The translations under genes were made by a program, and so were the position numbers. A DNA stretch of 64,000 nt, taken from contig NZ_JAKFGN010000002.1 of NCBI RefSeq assembly GCF_021502575.1, positions 682,001-746,000 of the forward strand. The letters are read 5' to 3'. The stretch comes from Bradyrhizobium sp. G127 (GTDB lineage Bacteria > Pseudomonadota > Alphaproteobacteria > Rhizobiales > Xanthobacteraceae). The notes under the pieces were generated by a model, which had not been told where the DNA came from, did not search any database, and saw only the letters and a program-made list of their open reading frames with translations. This document shows, one piece after another, positions 60,676-64,000 of this stretch (within the stretch, counting starts at the first letter, position 1; the number at the start of each line of letters is the position of its first letter).

Positions 60676-61773
60676 TCAGCGCGCGATGACTTCGATCTCG
60701 CCGTCGACGCCGTTGCTGACGTTGAACGGCCGCTCGAACACCTTGCCTTCGTTCTTGGCGATCACGCGGTATTCGCCTTCCGACAGGGTCACCTTCGGAA
60801 ATGCTCCGTTATATTCCTTGATGACGTCACCGGCTGGCGTGATGACCGACCATGCAGTGTTGGCCAACGCTTCGCCGCCCTTGTCGCTGACCAGCTTGAG
60901 TGTGATGACCGCCGCGCGATGCGTCACGGTGACATCGGTCAGCTTGCCAGCCTGCACGCGAATGTCCGACCGCACCACCGAGTTGGCGTCGCCGTAGGTC
61001 GAGATGATGTAGTAGGTACCCTCGGGCACCAGCATGACATCGCCCGCAGGGACGTTCTGCGCGAGCGGCGCGCGCTCCCCGACTTCGAACTGGCTGCCTT
61101 TGTAGATCGCGAAGGTGATCTGTCCCTGCGGGATCTTGCTGGTGCCGACGCGGCCTTCGATGCGCAGGCCGCCGGCAGGAAGATCGAAGGATTCGCGCAG
61201 CGTCTCGTTGCGAACGGTGACCGGACGAACCGCACTCACAAGACCGAGCGCGGCGTGAACCACATAGCCGCCGGGGGCGAGTACGATGTTCGGCGTCGCG
61301 GTGCGATCTTCACGAACCAGCTGGAATGCGCCGCTGGCGTCGGGCTTGTCGGAATAAACCCGCCACACCACGCCGCCGTTCACCGGCGGGAGATCCTTGC
61401 CGAACCGCGCTGTCAGAGCGAGCACACCTTGCGCCGGCGACGGTGCGGGCAAAGGCGCAGGCGTCGGTGGCGTGGCCAGCGTGACAGGAGGCTGGGTCAG
61501 AGTCGCGGGCAGTCCGGGCGTCGCCGCTGGACCGGATGGCGGAGCGAGGCTGATGGCCGGGCCGGACGGCGTCGCCTGGATCGGCACGTTGGCCGGCGGG
61601 ACGGGAGGCGGCGCGTCGCCTACGAACTGGGCAGCGGCTGGATGTGCGACCAGCGCCGCGAACAGCAAGGCCAGCGCAAGCACCCACACTCCCGCGCGAC
61701 AGCGCAAAGCATGAAGGTCATCGGCCCGCGCATTGCACACGGCTGTCCTGCGGCTGAGTCCGAGGGCTGTCAT
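60676..61773 (-). CDS. Exported Pro-rich protein with repeated beta-sandwich-like domains
   Basis: 365 residues. Hydrophobic export segment GVWVLALALLFAALVAHPAA (about 28-47, behind an unusually long basic N-terminus, so a later start is possible), then a Pro/Ala/Thr linker to about 115, and three repeating modules of 80-90 residues ending in GGYVVHAALGLV, EGTYYIISTYGDAN and EGEYRVIAKNEGK. The pattern resembles carboxypeptidase-regulatory/Ig-like modules. I recall similar hypothetical proteins in this bacterial group. Function unknown. Confidence 0.72.
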   Translation of the reverse strand: MTALGLSRRTAVCNARADDLHALRCRAGVWVLALALLFAALVAHPAAAQFVGDAPPPVPPANVPIQATPSGPAISLAPPSGPAATPGLPATLTQPPVTLATPPTPAPLPAPSPAQGVLALTARFGKDLPPVNGGVVWRVYSDKPDASGAFQLVREDRTATPNIVLAPGGYVVHAALGLVSAVRPVTVRNETLRESFDLPAGGLRIEGRVGTSKIPQGQITFAIYKGSQFEVGERAPLAQNVPAGDVMLVPEGTYYIISTYGDANSVVRSDIRVQAGKLTDVTVTHRAAVITLKLVSDKGGEALANTAWSVITPAGDVIKEYNGAFPKVTLSEGEYRVIAKNEGKVFERPFNVSNGVDGEIEVIAR

Positions 61774-62012
61774 GGCGGTGGTTTTTCACCGAAAACGAGG
61801 CAAATTCAAGCCTTACAACATGCTTGACCGCCCTCAACACGGCCTCATCCGCCGAATAACGCCTTCTGCCGCGGCGCAGGTCGCGCTACAGTCACATTTC
61901 CTGATTACGCGAAACGCGTGTCCGAGGCACAATCACACTCAATTCGCGTTCGGGTCAGTGAATCCGGTCAAAGACGGCTGATTCGAGCTTATGGATCGTC
62001 AGGAGACATGCG

Positions 62013-63053
62013 TTGCTGGAAAGTTTGATCGGATTTCGCCAGACGGGCGCCCGCAGCAAAATCGGGGTCGGAGGGCCTGCGAACAAGAAGCCGACGATCG
62101 GACTGGCGCTGGGCGGCGGCGCCGCGCGCGGCTTTGCCCATATCGGCATCCTGCGCACGCTGCTCGCCAACGGGATCGTGCCGGACATCGTGGTCGGAAC
62201 ATCCATCGGCGCCGTGGTCGGTGCATCCTACGCCTCGGGACATCTCGATACGCTGGAAGCCTGGGCCAAGGGGCTGCTGCCGCGCAATATCTTCAGTTAC
62301 CTCGATATCCGCCTCAACGGCTCCGGCCTGATCGGCGGCGGCAAGCTGGCGGCCCAGCTTGAGGCGTCGTTCGGCGGAATCCTGATTGACGAGCTTCCGC
62401 TGAAATTCGCGGCGGTCTCCACCGAGGTCAACACCGGCCATGAGATCTGGATCACCGACGGAAAACTCGTCGAGGCGGTGCGGGCGTCCTACGCCCTGCC
62501 CGGCATTTTCGAGCCGGTGCTGATCGGCGACCGATGGCTGGTCGACGGCGCGCTCGTCAATCCGGTGCCGGTGTCGGCAGCGCGTGCGCTCGGCGCGGAA
62601 ATCGTCATAGCCTGCAATGTCTCCACCGACGTGTTCGGGCACGGCACCATTATCTCCGCGCACGGCAAGCCTCCGGTGGAACCCGAACCGCCGGCCGAAC
62701 CGGAAATCGTGGCGAAGCGCGGCTTCGGAAAATTCTTCTCCGCGGAAAAAACGGTGAAGCGGGAATTCTTCGGCACCGCCGGACGGCCGGGGATTTCCAC
62801 CGTTATGGTCGAAGCCTTCAACATCATGCAGGACCGCATCACGCGTTCTCGCCTCGCAGGCGATCCACCGGACGTGCTGATCTCGCCGCGCGTCGGAAAA
62901 ATCGGCTGGTTCGACTTCCATCGCGCCGAGGAAACCATCGCCCACGGCGTCCGCGCAGCCGAGCGAAATATCGAGTCGATTCAGGAAGCAATCAGCTTGC
63001 TCACCCCGACCGCAAGTCAGACGCCCGGCACGGCACAGCCGACGCAACCGTAA
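62013..63053 (+). CDS. Patatin-like phospholipase family protein
   Basis: 346 residues. The oxyanion loop is GGGAARG (34-40), the nucleophile Ser64 is in VVGTSIGAVVG, and the catalytic Asp178 in WLVDGALVNPVPVS. This is the Ser-Asp dyad of the RssA/patatin lipid acyl hydrolases. AGGAGA at 62001-62006 stands six bases before a TTG at 62013, which I take as the start because the nearby ATG is out of frame. The C-terminal third (from about 215) is a Pro/Lys-rich insert followed by a helical tail. No signal peptide. Confidence 0.9.
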   Translation: MLESLIGFRQTGARSKIGVGGPANKKPTIGLALGGGAARGFAHIGILRTLLANGIVPDIVVGTSIGAVVGASYASGHLDTLEAWAKGLLPRNIFSYLDIRLNGSGLIGGGKLAAQLEASFGGILIDELPLKFAAVSTEVNTGHEIWITDGKLVEAVRASYALPGIFEPVLIGDRWLVDGALVNPVPVSAARALGAEIVIACNVSTDVFGHGTIISAHGKPPVEPEPPAEPEIVAKRGFGKFFSAEKTVKREFFGTAGRPGISTVMVEAFNIMQDRITRSRLAGDPPDVLISPRVGKIGWFDFHRAEETIAHGVRAAERNIESIQEAISLLTPTASQTPGTAQPTQP

Positions 63054-63072
63054 TCTCCGCAAGCGCCGCCGC

Positions 63073-63172
63073 CGTCATCCTGAGGTGCGAGGGCAAAGCC
63101 CGAGCCTCGAAGGAGGACGGCCGCGCATCCTCCGAGGCTCGCCGCCAACGCGGCTCGCACCTCAGGATGACG
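63073..63172. repeat. Dispersed inverted-repeat element, copy 3
   Basis: The same 18-bp ends CGTCATCCTGAGGTGCGA and complement as copy 1, here only 100 bp in all. It lies between the convergent patatin and CBS genes. Confidence 0.87.
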
Positions 63173-63186
63173 CGACCTGCGATGAG

Positions 63187-63615
63187 TCAAGCCGTCTTGA
63201 TATAATCGTGCAGCGCTTCCTGCTCGCGCTCGTATTCGGCAACGCGCCATTTCACCACATCTCCGATCGAGATCAGACCGACGATGCGGTCGCTCTCGAC
63301 CACGGGCAGGTGCCGGAATTTTCCGGTGGTCATGACTTCCATGATCGCGCTGACGGTATCCGTCTCGCGGCAGGTAATGACCTTCGACGTCATCACGCTG
63401 CGGACCGGCTCATCGAGCACGCCCGCACCGCGTTCGCCCAGCACGCGCACCACGTCGCGCTCGGAGAGAATGCCGTCGATTTTTTGGCCGCTCATGACCA
63501 TCACCGCACCGATGCGGCGCTCGGAGAGTATCTTGATCGCCGCCGAGAGCTTGGCATCAGGCGACACACTGATGACCTGGTGGCCTTTGGTATCCAGAAC
63601 TGATCGAACCGTCAT
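63187..63615 (-). CDS. Two-CBS-domain protein
   Basis: 142 residues made of a tandem CBS pair: VISVSPDAKLSAAIKILSER and then RRIGAVMVMSGQKIDGILSE with RDVVRVLGERG; and second, VITCRETDTVSAIMEVMTTG and KFRHLPVVESDRIVGLISIG. Such stand-alone pairs bind adenosine nucleotides and often regulate partners. No partner is adjacent. The C-terminal residues (WRVAEYEREQEALHDYIKTA) form a helix. Confidence 0.9.
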   Translation of the reverse strand: MTVRSVLDTKGHQVISVSPDAKLSAAIKILSERRIGAVMVMSGQKIDGILSERDVVRVLGERGAGVLDEPVRSVMTSKVITCRETDTVSAIMEVMTTGKFRHLPVVESDRIVGLISIGDVVKWRVAEYEREQEALHDYIKTA

Positions 63616-63801
63616 TGTCGTCTCCCCAGACAGGGCCCACCGGCTGCCGGCGGCACGTATGCTCTTGAGTCAAACAACGCAGCGTCAACTTGGTTGCACT
63701 TCATCCCACCTACTTGCGGCAGTTTGGCACAGCCCAACGATACAGCCTGATGATGTCGAAGATTTGGTCCGCCTGCAACATGCATCATCATGCAGGTCTG
63801 C

Positions 63802-64000
63802 TCAGCGAATATCGGAGCCGTCCGGCGGCAGCACACCGGCCTTGTTGTCCTGCACGATCGCGCGCGGCACCGGATCGAACAGCGAAAACAGCAGCAGTCC
63901 CGCAACAAAGCCGCCGATATGCGCCTGCCATGCGATACTCTGCGCCGACGCGCCGATCGCGACCGCGCCAAGGCCAGTGATAACATTGAGGCCGAACCAG
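63802..64000 (-). CDS. Rhomboid-family intramembrane serine protease, C-terminal part
   Basis: Only the last 65 codons are in the window. They read VITGLGAVAIGASAQSIAWQ, then AHIGGFVAGLLLFSLF, and a polar end QDNKAGVLPPDGSDIR. The segment IAWQAHIGGFVAG holds the histidine that pairs with the catalytic serine (GxSG, outside the window). It is an integral membrane protease. Confidence 0.72.
   Translation of the reverse strand, partial: WFGLNVITGLGAVAIGASAQSIAWQAHIGGFVAGLLLFSLFDPVPRAIVQDNKAGVLPPDGSDIR

Overview
The window is chromosomal DNA from an alphaproteobacterium of the Bradyrhizobium / Rhodopseudomonas / Afipia group (Nitrobacteraceae). This placement rests on high GC, DUF3551- and DUF2336-type proteins, sites matching the alphaproteobacterial sigma-EcfG consensus, an HWE-type histidine kinase, and dispersed palindromic repeats. 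No CRISPR array, phage or intact insertion sequence was seen. Gene density is normal throughout.

Layout. From 0 to 18.3 kb, mostly on the minus strand, lies the transcription/translation core: tRNA-Trp, secE, nusG, rplK, rplA, then rplJ, rplL, rpoB and rpoC (rpoC is cut by the window edge). This core is interrupted between rplA and rplJ (8.9-15.8 kb). The interrupting block holds a three-gene molybdenum hydroxylase operon (2Fe-2S subunit, molybdopterin subunit, di-heme cytochrome c), a 2-hydroxyacid dehydrogenase, and a periplasmic rhodanese overlapping a YeeE/YedE sulfur transporter. From 18.5 to 23.7 kb there is an HWE sensor kinase, a chemotaxis receptor and a serine hydrolase. From 23.8 to 29.6 kb there is a five-gene catabolic operon (acyl-CoA dehydrogenase, APH-like kinase, two SDRs, histidine phosphatase) divergent from a TetR regulator, with a duplicated dyad between them. 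The gene set resembles the levulinate/4-hydroxyacyl-CoA (Lva, ACAD10/11) logic.

From 29.7 to 38.5 kb the region is patchy. It holds a stand-alone NodU-type carbamoyltransferase, tRNA-Gly, tRNA-Tyr and tRNA-Thr, rlmB, a ribbon-helix-helix gene pair, several small secreted or membrane proteins, and three sites matching the sigma-EcfG (general stress response) consensus in front of small genes. From 38.5 to 50.3 kb come a NylB-like hydrolase, TspO, a cobalamin riboswitch with a BtuB-type receptor, a His-rich secreted protein, NAD kinase, a receiver/Hpt pair, a DUF2336 protein, a TauE exporter and a lytic transglycosylase. From 50.6 to 64 kb there are mainly housekeeping genes: hisI, folE, an IscU-like scaffold lacking the third cysteine, yidD, an MFS transporter, thrS, a nitroreductase, a GGDEF/EAL protein, a patatin, a CBS protein and a partial rhomboid.

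Two points stand out. The order tRNA-Tyr, tRNA-Gly, tRNA-Trp, secE, nusG, rplKA, rplJL, rpoBC on one strand looks like an ancestral cluster opened by two accessory blocks (about 14 kb and 7 kb), with no tuf at its usual place. A family of about 100-146 bp inverted-repeat elements occurs three times, each time between convergent genes.
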